Positions 43,687-52,858 are shown, counted from the stretch's first letter. The stretch: 64,000 bases of DNA from Candidatus Brevundimonas colombiensis (GCA_029202665.1 CP119326.1:2108001-2172000); one strand, 5' to 3'. Numbers and translations are program-made. Notes: a model not told the origin generated them from the letters alone.

Positions 43687-44232
43687 ATGACCATTCTTAG
43701 AACTCTGGCGCTGGGCGTTGCGCTTGCGCTCGTCGCGACGGGCGCCCACGCTCAAACCGAGACCGTCGTCGTCACCCGTGTCGAACCGGCGCCGCTGGAC
43801 GCCGCCCTGGCGCGTCGCAGCAGTCTGGCCCGCGAACTGATCGGGCTGTCGGCGGGACCGAATTTCGCCAAGGAGATCGAGCGCATCATCGGCACGGAGA
43901 TTGAAAAGATCGGCGACGGACAGAGTGAGGAGGCCGCCTGGGTTCGCGCCGCTATGCCGCCCATGATGAGCCGGATGGTGACGCGGCTGCTGGACGAGAT
44001 GGTCCCCGCCTATGCCGAAATCTACAGCGAGGAAGAACTGCGCGGACAGATCGACTTCTACCGCAGTCCGGTCGGCCGGTCTGTCGCCGCCAAGACGGCG
44101 CCGCTGGCCATGGCGGTTCAGGAGGCGCAGGTCAGGGTCATGACCGACTTCATGACCGAGTTGCAGGGCAAATACTGCGCGCGGTTCAACTGTGGCGAGG
44201 CCGGCCAGGCGGGCGCCAAGTCCCGGCGCTAG
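43687..44232 (+). CDS. Exported DUF2059 protein
   Basis: A 181-residue precursor with signal peptide MTILRTLALGVALALVATGA and cleavage after AHA. The mature part contains the DUF2059 pattern, with YAEIYSEEELRGQIDFYRSP and VGRSVAAKTAPL at residues about 115-145. The family is periplasmic and of unknown function. AGGAGG... precedes the start at the proper distance. The gene overlaps the convergent GST gene by four bases. Confidence 0.85.
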   Translation: MTILRTLALGVALALVATGAHAQTETVVVTRVEPAPLDAALARRSSLARELIGLSAGPNFAKEIERIIGTEIEKIGDGQSEEAAWVRAAMPPMMSRMVTRLLDEMVPAYAEIYSEEELRGQIDFYRSPVGRSVAAKTAPLAMAVQEAQVRVMTDFMTELQGKYCARFNCGEAGQAGAKSRR

Positions 44233-44936
44233 CCGTCCAGTTCGGGGTAGTGGCGGAAGACGCCGTCCGCGTTGAAGGGGATGCGGCGGTCGCTGGCCAG
44301 ATAGGCGGCGATGCGGGGCAGGGCGGCGACGCGGTCGCGCACGGCGACCACCCCCGGCGTCGCCCCCAGGACGCGGCCCGTTGCCTTGGGAAAGGCGTAG
44401 GTCAGGCCCTCGACGATCTGGAACAGCGACAGGTCCGCATAGGTCAGGCGGTCGCCGATCATCCAGTCGGCGCCATGCGGATTTCGGGTCAGCACCGTCT
44501 CGGCCCAGGTCAGGAACTTGGCGATGCGCGCCTTGCGGAAGCCCTTGGCGCGGCGGGCCGCCTCGGGCTTCTGATCGTCGTAATAGGCCATCAGGTCGAC
44601 GGGATGGTGGGTGTCGTGGGCCTCGGCGACCAGATCGGCCAGGGTCAGCTGGATCTGGTTCAGCCAGGCCCGGTCGCTGTCGCCGTCGGGGCTGAGGCCC
44701 AGCTGCGGCCCCAGCCAGGCCAGTATGGCCGCGACCTGGCCGACGGTGCGGTCGCCCAGCCGAACGAAGGGCGGGGCGAAGGAGGGCGTTGCGGCCTCCT
44801 TCATCAGGGCGGTCATGGCCTCGCCGCCGTCCTGGCGCGAGACGTCGACATAGGGGGCGCCCGCGGCCTCGAACGCCAGGCGGACGAACTCGCCGCGGCC
44901 CTGGATGGTCGGCCAGTAATAGAGTTGATAGGCCAT
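44229..44936 (-). CDS. Glutathione S-transferase family protein
   Basis: A 235-residue GST. The thioredoxin-like half (YQLYYWPTIQGRGEFVRLAF) carries Y-x6-GRGE, the sigma/mu/alpha-type glutathione site. The all-helical half has WMIGDRLTYADLSLFQIVEG, the usual N-capping region. The start is MAYQLYYW; the longer upstream frame runs into the rplJ leader. The substrate is unknown. Confidence 0.9.
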   Translation of the reverse strand: MAYQLYYWPTIQGRGEFVRLAFEAAGAPYVDVSRQDGGEAMTALMKEAATPSFAPPFVRLGDRTVGQVAAILAWLGPQLGLSPDGDSDRAWLNQIQLTLADLVAEAHDTHHPVDLMAYYDDQKPEAARRAKGFRKARIAKFLTWAETVLTRNPHGADWMIGDRLTYADLSLFQIVEGLTYAFPKATGRVLGATPGVVAVRDRVAALPRIAAYLASDRRIPFNADGVFRHYPELDG

Positions 44937-45254
44937 GCGCGCCGCTCCTTGATTTCCTGTCGGGGTCGCTGTAAGAGCGCCGCTTCCCGTCGGAGGTTCA
45001 TCTTCCGGCGGTCCTGTCCGAGAACTTCGGGGCGTGGGGGTCACCCAGGCCATAACTGTCAGAGAGCCCTCTGACGCCGTGGGGAGATGGGGACGCGACC
45101 TTGCCGATGTCAGCCCGCATTCCGGGACGGACGCCGTCAGACGCATCCTTCGGACAATACGACCGGCCCGAACGTTTCGCAGCGATGCGGCGCGCTTTGG
45201 CCAATCCGTCGTCGGGAATAAGCCCGGCGGCGAATACCAAGACTGGAGACCGCA
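44937..45254 (+). promoter_or_regulatory. Promoter and leader region of rplJL
   Basis: A 318-base gap between the divergent GST and rplJ genes. It must hold the rplJ promoter and, by analogy with other bacteria, the L10 binding site for autoregulation. I cannot outline that structure with confidence. No other gene is seen. Confidence 0.45.
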
Positions 45255-45770
45255 ATGGATCGCGCTCAAAAAGCCGAGTCTATCGAAACGCTGAAGGGCG
45301 TGTTCGCCGAGGCCGGCAGCGTGGTCGTGACCCACAACCTGGGTCTGACCGTTGCGGAAATGGAAGACCTGCGTGGTCGCCTTCGCAAAGAAGGCGGCGC
45401 GTTCAAGGTGGTCAAGAACCGCCTGGCGCTGAAGGCGCTCGAAGCCGAAGAAGGCAGCGACTACCACGGCCTGTTCAAGGGCCCGGTGGGCATCGCCTAT
45501 TCCGAGAACCCCGGTACGGCCGCCAAGGTCGCCACCGAGTTCGCCAAGGCCAATGATCGCTTCAAGATCATCGGCGGCTTCATGGGCGAAACCGTTGTGG
45601 ACGTTAAGGGCGTGGAAGTTCTTTCCAAGCTCCCGACGCTCGACGAGGTTCGCGGTCAACTCATCGGCCTGCTCAACGCGCCTGCGACCCGTATCGCCGG
45701 CGTGCTGCAAGCACCCGCCGGTCAGCTGGCTCGCGTGTTCAACGCCTACGCCACCAAGGAAGCCGCGTAA
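45255..45770 (+). CDS. rplJ: 50S ribosomal protein L10
   Basis: Anchors the L7/L12 stalk. The 171-residue protein has RAQKAESIETLKGVFAEAGS, FKVVKNRLALKAL and the C-terminal helices that bind L7/L12 dimers (LNAPATRIAGVLQAPAGQLA). rplL follows after 62 bases. Confidence 0.97.
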   Translation: MDRAQKAESIETLKGVFAEAGSVVVTHNLGLTVAEMEDLRGRLRKEGGAFKVVKNRLALKALEAEEGSDYHGLFKGPVGIAYSENPGTAAKVATEFAKANDRFKIIGGFMGETVVDVKGVEVLSKLPTLDEVRGQLIGLLNAPATRIAGVLQAPAGQLARVFNAYATKEAA

Positions 45771-45832
45771 GCGGCCCCGCCTTTCATCTCTGCATCACTC
45801 TCTAAACCTCATCCTCCGAAGGAAAACTGACA

Positions 45833-46216
45833 ATGGCCGACCTCGCCAAGATCGTCGAAGACCTGTCCGCGCTTACCGTTCTGGAAGCCGCTGAACTCTC
45901 CAAGCTGCTGGAAGAAAAGTGGGGCGTCAGCGCCGCTGCTCCGGTCGCCATGGCTGCTCCGGCCGCCGGCGGCGGCGCTCCGGCTGAAGCCGCCGAAGAG
46001 CAAACCGAATTCACCGTCGTCCTGCTGGACGGCGGCGACAAGAAGATCAACGTGATCAAGGAAGTCCGCGGCGTCCGTTCGGACCTGGGTCTGAAGGAAG
46101 CCAAGGACCTGGTCGAAGGCGCTCCGCAGAACGTCGTCGAGAACGTCTCCAAGCAAGCCGCCGACGAAGTCGCCAAGAAGCTGACGGAAGCCGGCGCCAA
46201 GGTCCAGATCAAGTAA
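45833..46216 (+). CDS. rplL: 50S ribosomal protein L7/L12
   Basis: The stalk protein that recruits translational GTPases. The 127-residue protein has the dimerisation domain (KIVEDLSALTVLEAAELSKL), an Ala/Gly hinge at about 38-56 and the C-terminal domain ending VKKLTEAGAKVQIK-like. Strong codon bias and a clear GAAGGAAAA ribosome site are present. A terminator follows. Confidence 0.98.
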   Translation: MADLAKIVEDLSALTVLEAAELSKLLEEKWGVSAAAPVAMAAPAAGGGAPAEAAEEQTEFTVVLLDGGDKKINVIKEVRGVRSDLGLKEAKDLVEGAPQNVVENVSKQAADEVAKKLTEAGAKVQIK

Positions 46217-46243
46217 TCTGGGTCTCAGCTCTGCTGATATCGG

Positions 46244-46278
46244 AAAGACCCGGCGGGAAACCGCCGGGTCTTTTTTTT
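46244..46278 (+). terminator. Intrinsic terminator after rplL
   Basis: The 13-bp stem AAAGACCCGGCGG/CCGCCGGGTCTTT encloses GAAA and runs into a T-tract. rpoB, 7.3 kb away, is therefore transcribed separately. Confidence 0.95.
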
Positions 46279-46362
46279 GGCCTACAGCGCGGAGCGCTGC
46301 TTGAGGCCGATCAGTGTCTGGTCGGTTGGCGGTGGAGCGAGGCGCCGCCCCTTGCTTCGGCC

Positions 46363-47280
46363 TCAGCCTTGCGGTCGGGTGCGGGCGGCGAAGAAGGCCC
46401 ACAGGGCGTCGTTGTCGGCGACCCAGCTGTGGCCGCCGCCTGAGGTGATGCGGCCCACCACGTCCGCGCCGTCGCGACAGGCGGCGTAACCCTCTTCATA
46501 GACATTGTCGGCGATCCAGCGGGTGTCGCGCACCTGGGTGCAGCCGTTCAACTGGGCCCAGCGCTGTTCGGCGGCGTGCATGGTGTAGCTCCAATAGCCT
46601 GCGCCGCCGCCCTGGATGGGGTTGGTCGTGTCGGCGTCTCCGGCGAAGGCGATGACCGGCATCGGGCGCGAGGGGCGGCAGGTGGCGGGATCGGGCTCTT
46701 CCGGTCGGTCCTTGCTGGGATTGCCGGCGCGCAGGCCCACGACCGGAGCGATGGCGGCGAACCGGTCGGCGGCGACGCATCCCAGCCAGGAGGTCATCCG
46801 TCCGCCGCCCGACAGGCCCGTGGCGTAGACGCGGCTGTCGTCCGCGCAGCCCTGGGCGGCCAGATAGCGGATGGCGGTCGTCAGATAGGCGACGTCATCG
46901 GCGTCGCCGGGGCCGGGCACGGCGCCGGTGACGGTCGGCACGCCGGGTATGTTCCAGACGAAGCCCCGCTCGACCGGAATGCCGCCGTCAGGCGCGGCGA
47001 CGAGGAAGCCGTGCCTGTCCGCCGCCTCGGCCAGCCGGGACGACGCCAGCATGGATGCGCCCGTGCCGCCGCTGCCGTGCAGCAGGAAGACCAGGGGCGC
47101 GGGACGGGCGGGATCGAAACCGGCCGGGACGTGCAGCAGCAGGGTCCGGCCCGAACCGCCGATGGCCACGGCCTGGGTTCGGCCGGGCTGGCCCAGGCCG
47201 CACGGCGCGGCCGCCTGGGCCGTCTGGCCGAACAGGCAAAGCCCGGCAAGGGCCGTGATCAGGCCGATCAAACGCTTCAT
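46363..47280 (-). CDS. Secreted CE1/LpqC-type esterase (PHB depolymerase family)
   Basis: A 305-residue alpha/beta hydrolase with a signal peptide (MKRLIGLITALAGLCLFGQT, cleavage after AQAA). The oxyanion HGSGG lies at about 68-72. Nucleophile S157 is in GLSGGG, the acid is probably the Asp of FAGDADTTNP, and the histidine is in GGGHSW. Relatives are feruloyl or acetylxylan esterases and PHB depolymerases. The GDADTTNP and SGGGHSWV pattern favours the LpqC type. It converges on rplL. Confidence 0.88.
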   Translation of the reverse strand: MKRLIGLITALAGLCLFGQTAQAAAPCGLGQPGRTQAVAIGGSGRTLLLHVPAGFDPARPAPLVFLLHGSGGTGASMLASSRLAEAADRHGFLVAAPDGGIPVERGFVWNIPGVPTVTGAVPGPGDADDVAYLTTAIRYLAAQGCADDSRVYATGLSGGGRMTSWLGCVAADRFAAIAPVVGLRAGNPSKDRPEEPDPATCRPSRPMPVIAFAGDADTTNPIQGGGAGYWSYTMHAAEQRWAQLNGCTQVRDTRWIADNVYEEGYAACRDGADVVGRITSGGGHSWVADNDALWAFFAARTRPQG

Positions 47281-47316
47281 CGGGTTTCGCCTCTGGTGAA
47301 TGCAGGGAGCACGGGG

Positions 47317-49293
47317 CTAGCGCCGCCGCGGCGCGAGGATGTCGGACAGGCGGTCGGGGGTTCCCTCGATCCGTTCCAGACGCGGATATCGCAGGCCGTC
47401 GTGATAGGCGAAGGCGACGGTGCGGAAGCGGTCGCCGGACTTGAGCAACAGCTCCAGCGGGGCGTCGGTCCCCTTGGCGGCGGTGACGGCCTCGCGCAGG
47501 ATCTCGGCCGAGCCGGCCTTGCCGTTGACGGCGACCAGGGACCAGCCCGCGCCGATCCCCTGGTCGAAGGCGGGCCCGCCCCAGCGGATGTTGGTCAGCT
47601 TGTCGCCCGACAGGGTGAAGCCCAGCGAATACTGGAAGTCGTTGGCCCAGCCGGTCTGGACCGCCTTTTCGTCGGCGTTCGGCGTATCGGTATAGGTCAG
47701 ACGCCAGCCCGCGCGGGCCAGGCCGTCCAGCGGCGCCCTGGCGTCGGGGCCGACCGCGTCCAGACGACCGCGCAGGAACCCAGCCCAGTCGTGCGGATAG
47801 ACGGCGTTCAGGGCCGCGACCACGTCTTCGAACCTGTAGCCCTGCGGCGCCCACTGGCCGTCGTCATGGCCGAAGAAGGCGCGGGCGAAGTCGTCGAGGG
47901 ATTTGCGGTCGTTGGTGCCCTCGCGGATCAGGGTGTCGGCGTCCAGCCAGACCAGCAGGCTCTCGCGGTAATAGTCGCCCGTGCCGCGCATCCACGACGG
48001 ATACTGGCCCGTCACCCGGTAGCCCAGCAGGTTGTGGTTGTTGGTGTCCTGAAGCGCGCGCCATTGACGGCCGGGCTGCTGGTCGTAGAAGGCCGCCACA
48101 TTGGCCAGGGTGGCCAGGGCCACGCCCTTGGAATGCAGGCCCGCGCGGGCGGCCAGCACGTCGCCCCAGTATTCGGTCTGCCCCTCATACACCCACAGCA
48201 GGGTGTTCTGGGTCGGGACATTGTGGTTGGCGGTCAGCTCGTCCGCCGGGCGCATGAACTTGCCGTTCCAGGAGTGGGTGTATTCGTGGGGCAAGAGGCC
48301 CCGGTCGCCCGCGCTCTTGGCCCAGTCGGTGAAGAAGTTGGGGGCGCCGGTGTTCTCGGACGAGCGATGATGCTCCAGCCCGATGCCGCCCATCTGGTCG
48401 GTCAGGGCGAACAGGAACTCGTAGTGGTCGAAGTGGCGGGCGCCGAACAGGCGGTCGGCCTGCTGGACCATGGTCTCGAACAGCTTCAACTGCTCGTCGG
48501 TGGCGGCCAGCCCCTTGGCCTCGTCGGCCAGGATGTTCAGATGAACCCGGTCGCCCGTCGGATCGATGTCCACGCGGCGATAGTGGGCGCCGGCGAAGAT
48601 GGGGCTGTCGATCAGGGTGTAGAGGTCGGTCGGCGCGAAGGTCGCCACGTCGCCCTCCTGCGACGCGGTCGTCAGGGCCGTGCCGTATTTCCAGCCCGCG
48701 GGCAGGACGACCGAGGGCGCGACCTGAATCCGGCGGCTGAAATAGCCGGCCGGATAGAGGATGGCCTTCTCCCACTGAAGATTGACCATGGCCGGGGTCA
48801 TCAGCACGCGCCAGTTGGAGGCGTCGGGCTGGGTCAGCTGCTGGAACTCGACCTCGATGGCGGTCACGCCCGCCGGAATCTCGAGGTGGAAGGCGTAGGG
48901 GTCCAGCGTATCCCGCAGCCACTCGATCCGCCGGCCGTCGGCGGTGACGGTCAGGCCCGACAGAAGCTGGATCGGGCCGGTGGCGGCGTGATTGCCGGGC
49001 AGGAACTTGGGATAGAGCAGGGTCAGCGGGCCAGCGGCGGGGACCGGGATGATCTGGCGCACGCGGATGATGCGGCGGTCCAGATCGGTGATGTCGGCGC
49101 GGTACTGGATGACGCCCGGATAGGGCGTGTCCTGGGGCGCCGGAATGGCGGGCTGGGCGCGGGGCAGGGCCAGCGGGGCCTGGGCCGCGTCGGTGATGAC
49201 GGGCGTGGACTGGAAGGTCTGGGCCATCACCGGGGCGGAAACGCCGCACATCAGAAGAGCGAGACAGGCGGCGGTCAGGCGGGTGCGCGGCAT
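47317..49293 (-). CDS. M61 family metallopeptidase with PDZ domain (paralogue 1)
   Basis: A 658-residue exported peptidase. The signal peptide is MPRTRLTAACLALLMCGVSA (cleavage after VMA). The zinc motif is H336-E-Y-T-H340, with E370 in VYEGQTEYW the probable third ligand. A C-terminal PDZ domain (LGFTLSGDKLTNIRWGGPAF) and a YPRLERIEGTPDRLSDI end follow. M61 glycyl aminopeptidases trim small N-terminal residues. It lies downstream of a close paralogue on the same strand. The frame upstream of 49293 runs through a repeat and is not used. Confidence 0.93.
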   Translation of the reverse strand: MPRTRLTAACLALLMCGVSAPVMAQTFQSTPVITDAAQAPLALPRAQPAIPAPQDTPYPGVIQYRADITDLDRRIIRVRQIIPVPAAGPLTLLYPKFLPGNHAATGPIQLLSGLTVTADGRRIEWLRDTLDPYAFHLEIPAGVTAIEVEFQQLTQPDASNWRVLMTPAMVNLQWEKAILYPAGYFSRRIQVAPSVVLPAGWKYGTALTTASQEGDVATFAPTDLYTLIDSPIFAGAHYRRVDIDPTGDRVHLNILADEAKGLAATDEQLKLFETMVQQADRLFGARHFDHYEFLFALTDQMGGIGLEHHRSSENTGAPNFFTDWAKSAGDRGLLPHEYTHSWNGKFMRPADELTANHNVPTQNTLLWVYEGQTEYWGDVLAARAGLHSKGVALATLANVAAFYDQQPGRQWRALQDTNNHNLLGYRVTGQYPSWMRGTGDYYRESLLVWLDADTLIREGTNDRKSLDDFARAFFGHDDGQWAPQGYRFEDVVAALNAVYPHDWAGFLRGRLDAVGPDARAPLDGLARAGWRLTYTDTPNADEKAVQTGWANDFQYSLGFTLSGDKLTNIRWGGPAFDQGIGAGWSLVAVNGKAGSAEILREAVTAAKGTDAPLELLLKSGDRFRTVAFAYHDGLRYPRLERIEGTPDRLSDILAPRRR

Positions 49294-49386
49294 CAGGTCA
49301 TCCAGGCGTGAAGGCAGGCGCGCACCGTCGAGGGCGTCGGGCGATGCGTCAAGCGTGGCGTTGTGTCTCCTCCCCACACGACCCGT

Positions 49387-49530
49387 CTCCTCCCCATGAA
49401 ATGGGGAGGTGGCGCGGCGCGTCTTCCGCGCCGTGACGAAGGGGCTCTGCGCTGCATCACGGGCGGCTGCGGGGCGTGAATAGCCCCTCCACCACTTCGT
49501 GGTCCCCCTCCCCACGCTGTGGGGAGGAGA
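49387..49530. repeat. Two CTCCCC/GGGGAG repeats between the M61 genes
   Basis: The unit at 49387-49436 (CTCCTCCCCATGAAATGGGG) is followed by a second, oppositely oriented unit at 49482-49530 (GCCCCTCCACCACTTCGTGG, then CCCCCTCCCCACGCTGTGGG). It is the same family as 23491-23651. Confidence 0.8.
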
Positions 49531-49540
49531 CTGGCTGGCG

Positions 49541-51496
49541 TTAGCGCTTTCTCGGCGTCAGGATGTCGGTCAGGCGATCCGGGGTTCCGGGGATCCGCTC
49601 CAGGCGCGGGTAGCGAAGTCCGTCGTGGTAGTCGAGGACGACCGTCCTGAACCGGTCGCCGTCCTTGACGATCAGGGTGACGGGGACGGCCGGGTCCCTG
49701 GCGGCGGTGACGGCGGCGGACAGGCGGTCGGGCGTTGACGCCTGGCCGCCGACAGCGACGATCTCCATGCCCACGGCCAGGCCCGCCTTGAAGGCCGGAC
49801 TGTCCCACTGGACGCTGCGGATTTTGTTCGCCTCGCCGGTCTGGAATCCCAGGGAATAGGTGAAGTCGTTGCGCTTCAGCTCCGAATACAGGGTCTTCAT
49901 ATAGTCGGTTGGGGTGTCCGCGAAGGCCAGGCGCCAGCCGCCGCGCGCCAGCCCGTCCAGCGGCGCACGGGCGTTCGGACCATCCGCGTCCAGACGCGCG
50001 CGCAGGAAGGCGGCCCAGTCGTTGGCGACAACCCCGTTCAGGGCCGCGACCACATCCTCGAACGTGTAGGGGGCAGGCGTATAGCTGCCGTCCTGAACGC
50101 CGTAGAAGGCGCGGGCGAAGTCATCCAGCGACTTCCTGCCATTCGTCTTCTCCCGGATCAGGGTGTCGACGTCGAGCCAGATCAGCTCACCCTCTGAATA
50201 ATAGTCCTCGTCGCGCTGCCACGACAGCCAGCCCTTGGCCTGGCGCTGGCTGATGATCGGATCATTGGTGGTGTCCTGAAGCGCGCGCCACTGGCGGCCG
50301 ACGCGCGTGTCATAGGTCGCCGCCGTCATGGCCAGGGAATCCAGCGCCTGTTGCGTGGTCAGAAGCCCCGAACGGGCGGCGATCACCTGGCCGTAGTATT
50401 GCGTCTGCCCCTCATAGACCCACAGCAGGCTGTTCTGCAGGGGACTGTTGAAGTTGGGCGCATACTGGTCGCCGGGACGACGCCATTTGCCGTCCCAGGA
50501 GTGGTTCATCTCGTGGCTGAGCAGGTCGCGGTCGCTGAGGTGGGTGGCCCAGCCGGTGAAGAAGGCCGGATCGACCGAGTTCTCCGAACTGCGATGATGC
50601 TCCAGCCCGATGCCGCCCAGCCTGTCGGTCATGGCGATCAGGAAGTCATAGTGGTCGAAGTGGCGCGCGCCATAAAGCCGGTCCATCTGCGTCACCAGAT
50701 TGCGCAGGATCTGCACCTGCTCGTCCGTGGCGTTCAGGCTGTCGGCCTCGTCGGCGAAGATGTTGGCCCGCACCGGCGACCGGCCGCCGGGGTCGAGGTC
50801 GATCTGGCGATAGTGGACGCCGGCGAAGACCGGGCTGTCGATCAGGACTTCCAGGTTCACCGGCTTGAAGGTCTGGAGGTCGCCGTCCTTGGTCTGGGGC
50901 TCCAGCGCCGTGCCGAACGACCAGCCCGCCGGGAACCGCACCGTCGGCTGGACCATGATGTTGCGCGACCAGTGACCGGCCGGATAGAGCAGCATCTTCT
51001 CCCACTGAATGTTCAGCATCTCGGGCGTCATGGTGATGCGGCCCTGCGCCCCGGCGGTCGGCGACAGGTGCTGAAGCCTGATGTCCAGGGCGGTCGCGCC
51101 CGCCGGAACCACGATGTGGTAGGCGAAGGGGTGCAGGGTGTCGCGCACCCACTGCACCCGTTGACCATTGGCGGTGATCTCAAGCCCCGCGAGTTGGGGG
51201 ACGGGGCCGGTCGGGCCATGCTCGCCGGGCAGCCACTGCGGGAAATACAGCACCATCGGCCCGGCCTGGGCGACGGGAATGGTCTCGGTCACCGAGAAGA
51301 TGCGCTGCGACAGGTTCGTGGCGTCCACGTCCAGCGCGATCACGCCAGGATAGGCGACGTCCTGGGCGTCCGGGATCGGCGGCTGGGGCGCGGGCAGGGC
51401 GGGCGCATAGGTCGAGGCCTGCTGGGCCAGGGCGGCGGGGGCGGCCGAGACCAGCAGCAGCGCCAGGCCGGCGACGCGAAGACGGAGGGGGATCAT
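49541..51496 (-). CDS. M61 family metallopeptidase with PDZ domain (paralogue 2)
   Basis: A 651-residue exported peptidase closely related to the gene downstream. The signal peptide is MIPLRLRVAGLALLLVSAAP (cleavage after ALA). The zinc motif HEMNH sits in LLSHEMNHSWDGK, and VYEGQTQYYG holds the likely third ligand with the same spacing. A PDZ-like region and the shared YPRLERIPGTPDRLTDI end follow. The ATG at 51496 is used; a GTG lies one codon upstream. The tandem pair suggests a local duplication with diverged specificity. Confidence 0.93.
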   Translation of the reverse strand: MIPLRLRVAGLALLLVSAAPAALAQQASTYAPALPAPQPPIPDAQDVAYPGVIALDVDATNLSQRIFSVTETIPVAQAGPMVLYFPQWLPGEHGPTGPVPQLAGLEITANGQRVQWVRDTLHPFAYHIVVPAGATALDIRLQHLSPTAGAQGRITMTPEMLNIQWEKMLLYPAGHWSRNIMVQPTVRFPAGWSFGTALEPQTKDGDLQTFKPVNLEVLIDSPVFAGVHYRQIDLDPGGRSPVRANIFADEADSLNATDEQVQILRNLVTQMDRLYGARHFDHYDFLIAMTDRLGGIGLEHHRSSENSVDPAFFTGWATHLSDRDLLSHEMNHSWDGKWRRPGDQYAPNFNSPLQNSLLWVYEGQTQYYGQVIAARSGLLTTQQALDSLAMTAATYDTRVGRQWRALQDTTNDPIISQRQAKGWLSWQRDEDYYSEGELIWLDVDTLIREKTNGRKSLDDFARAFYGVQDGSYTPAPYTFEDVVAALNGVVANDWAAFLRARLDADGPNARAPLDGLARGGWRLAFADTPTDYMKTLYSELKRNDFTYSLGFQTGEANKIRSVQWDSPAFKAGLAVGMEIVAVGGQASTPDRLSAAVTAARDPAVPVTLIVKDGDRFRTVVLDYHDGLRYPRLERIPGTPDRLTDILTPRKR

Positions 51497-51574
51497 CACG
51501 GACTCTCAAACACTTCCGGGGGAAGGCGCGACAGTCCGCCGCAGGGGGCGGGGCGTCAAGCGTCAGTGGTGATC

Positions 51575-51629
51575 CGAAATTGCACTGCACGCCGAAAACG
51601 CGTGCAAAATGCAAGAAGGTGCAATTTCG
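51575..51629. promoter_or_regulatory. Nested inverted repeats with TGCAC/GTGCA half-sites
   Basis: CGAAATTGCAC at 51575-51585 is perfectly inverted at 51619-51629. Inside it, TGCACGC (51586-51592) is inverted as GCGTGCA (51600-51606). Five TGCAC/GTGCA or TGCAA half-sites fall within 50 bases. It lies upstream of the second M61 gene and directly after the stop of the 51631 gene. It could be an operator cluster or a terminator stem; no T-run is present. Confidence 0.45.
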
Positions 51630-51630
51630 C

Positions 51631-52131
51631 TCAGTCTTCCTCCATCGGACGCAGGGGCGGGGTGGCGGGCAGATTGTGCTGTCTTTTCGGGTCCTTCGCC
51701 ATGTCGCGGTAATAGCGTACGGCGTGGTCGTCGACCTTGGCGATGGCCGCGAGATCCTGGTGCAGGCGAGACCAGCCCCGCGCCTCGATCAGCTTGCCGT
51801 CGATCATCGCCTTGGAGGCGTTGGCCCAGGCCAGTCGCGCCATGTCGGCGGCGTTGCAGGGCAGGCGCTCGTCGATGAAGCCGAGTTCATAGCTGTCGAG
51901 CGGTTCGAATACGGCGCCATGGGGTTGATCCGACCGGCGCCATCCCTCCGTGCGGGCGCGCCAGCGGAAGGTCGAGAGGCTGAGGCCGTGACGCTCGCAC
52001 ACCTCGACGGCGAAACCGCCGGCCAGATAGTCCTTGCGCGCGGCGGCCCATGTCGCGGCGGACCGTCGGGTCCAGTCGGGGGCGTTCGGTTGGGGGGCGT
52101 TCGGTTGGGGGTCGGAGCGGTCATCGGTCAT
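51631..52131 (-). CDS. Hypothetical protein with helix-turn-helix-like segment
   Basis: A 166-residue protein I cannot place in a family. TWAAARKDYLAGGFAVEVCE followed by RHGLSLSTFRWRARTEGW reads like a helix-turn-helix of the terminase-small-subunit or transposase-regulator type. The rest is helical and charged. Near the start PQPNAP is tandemly duplicated, from a duplicated DNA segment near 52081-52110. An upstream ATG at 52140 is possible. No phage genes lie nearby. Confidence 0.6.
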   Translation of the reverse strand: MTDDRSDPQPNAPQPNAPDWTRRSAATWAAARKDYLAGGFAVEVCERHGLSLSTFRWRARTEGWRRSDQPHGAVFEPLDSYELGFIDERLPCNAADMARLAWANASKAMIDGKLIEARGWSRLHQDLAAIAKVDDHAVRYYRDMAKDPKRQHNLPATPPLRPMEED

Positions 52132-52262
52132 GCCGACCATGATGCGCGCGCCGCTTTCTATGGCCGGAAGAACGCCGCTGCGGGCGACCAAGGCCTTGAA
52201 TGCGCGGGCGACCGCCGGCGCGAATAGGATGGAGAACGGGCGCCAGCCAGCCTATTCGCGGC

Positions 52263-52811
52263 TCAGCCCGGCTTGACCTCCAGCAGTTCGACCGAGAACC
52301 GCAGGGTGGAGTTGGGCGGCAGTTCGTCGCCGCCGACCCAGCGCGAGCCATAGGCCAGCGAGGCGGGAATGACGAACTCGTAGATCTCGCCGACGTGCAT
52401 CAGGCCGACGCCCTCGGTCCAGCCCTTGATGACGCGGTTCAGCGGGAACTCGGCCGGTTCGTTGCGGGAATAGGAGCTGTCGAACTCGCGCCCGTCGATG
52501 AATGTGCCGCGATAGTGGACCTTGACCGTGTCGGTCGGGTTGGGGCGGGCGGCGTCGGGGTGGGCCTTGCCGACGCGGCGGTATTGCAGCCCGCTCTCCG
52601 TCGTGGTCCAGCCGCGCCGGGCGCCGTTCCAGGTCAGATAGTCGGCGTTGCCCTGATCCCACAACTGCTGGGCCGTAAGCCCGGCCTCGCCCTGAACCTG
52701 GGCGGCGGCGCGGGCGGCGGCGGACGCCGTCTCGGCATAGGTCACCGGCTGACGCGTGGCGCAGGCGGACAGGGCGAGAACGGCGAGCAGGGGCAGGGCG
52801 AAGCGAGTCAT
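52263..52811 (-). CDS. FKBP-type peptidyl-prolyl isomerase lipoprotein
   Basis: A 182-residue precursor. The lipobox LSAC with C17 follows MTRFALPLLAVLA, so the protein is membrane-anchored in the periplasm. An FKBP domain occupies about 75-182: VKVHYRGTFIDGREFDSSYS, then FPLNRVIKGWTEGVGLM, IPASLAYGSRW and a final LLEVKPG. It assists folding of exported proteins. Length and motifs are normal. Confidence 0.92.
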   Translation of the reverse strand: MTRFALPLLAVLALSACATRQPVTYAETASAAARAAAQVQGEAGLTAQQLWDQGNADYLTWNGARRGWTTTESGLQYRRVGKAHPDAARPNPTDTVKVHYRGTFIDGREFDSSYSRNEPAEFPLNRVIKGWTEGVGLMHVGEIYEFVIPASLAYGSRWVGGDELPPNSTLRFSVELLEVKPG

Positions 52812-52858
52812 GGGCGGACGCTAGATGACGACGATCATGGCGGCAATGCGTGACTTTT

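Noticed and set aside
46576..49311. A 911-codon frame antisense to the esterase and M61 genes
   Set aside because: Both opposite-strand genes have signal peptides and active-site motifs; this frame has none.
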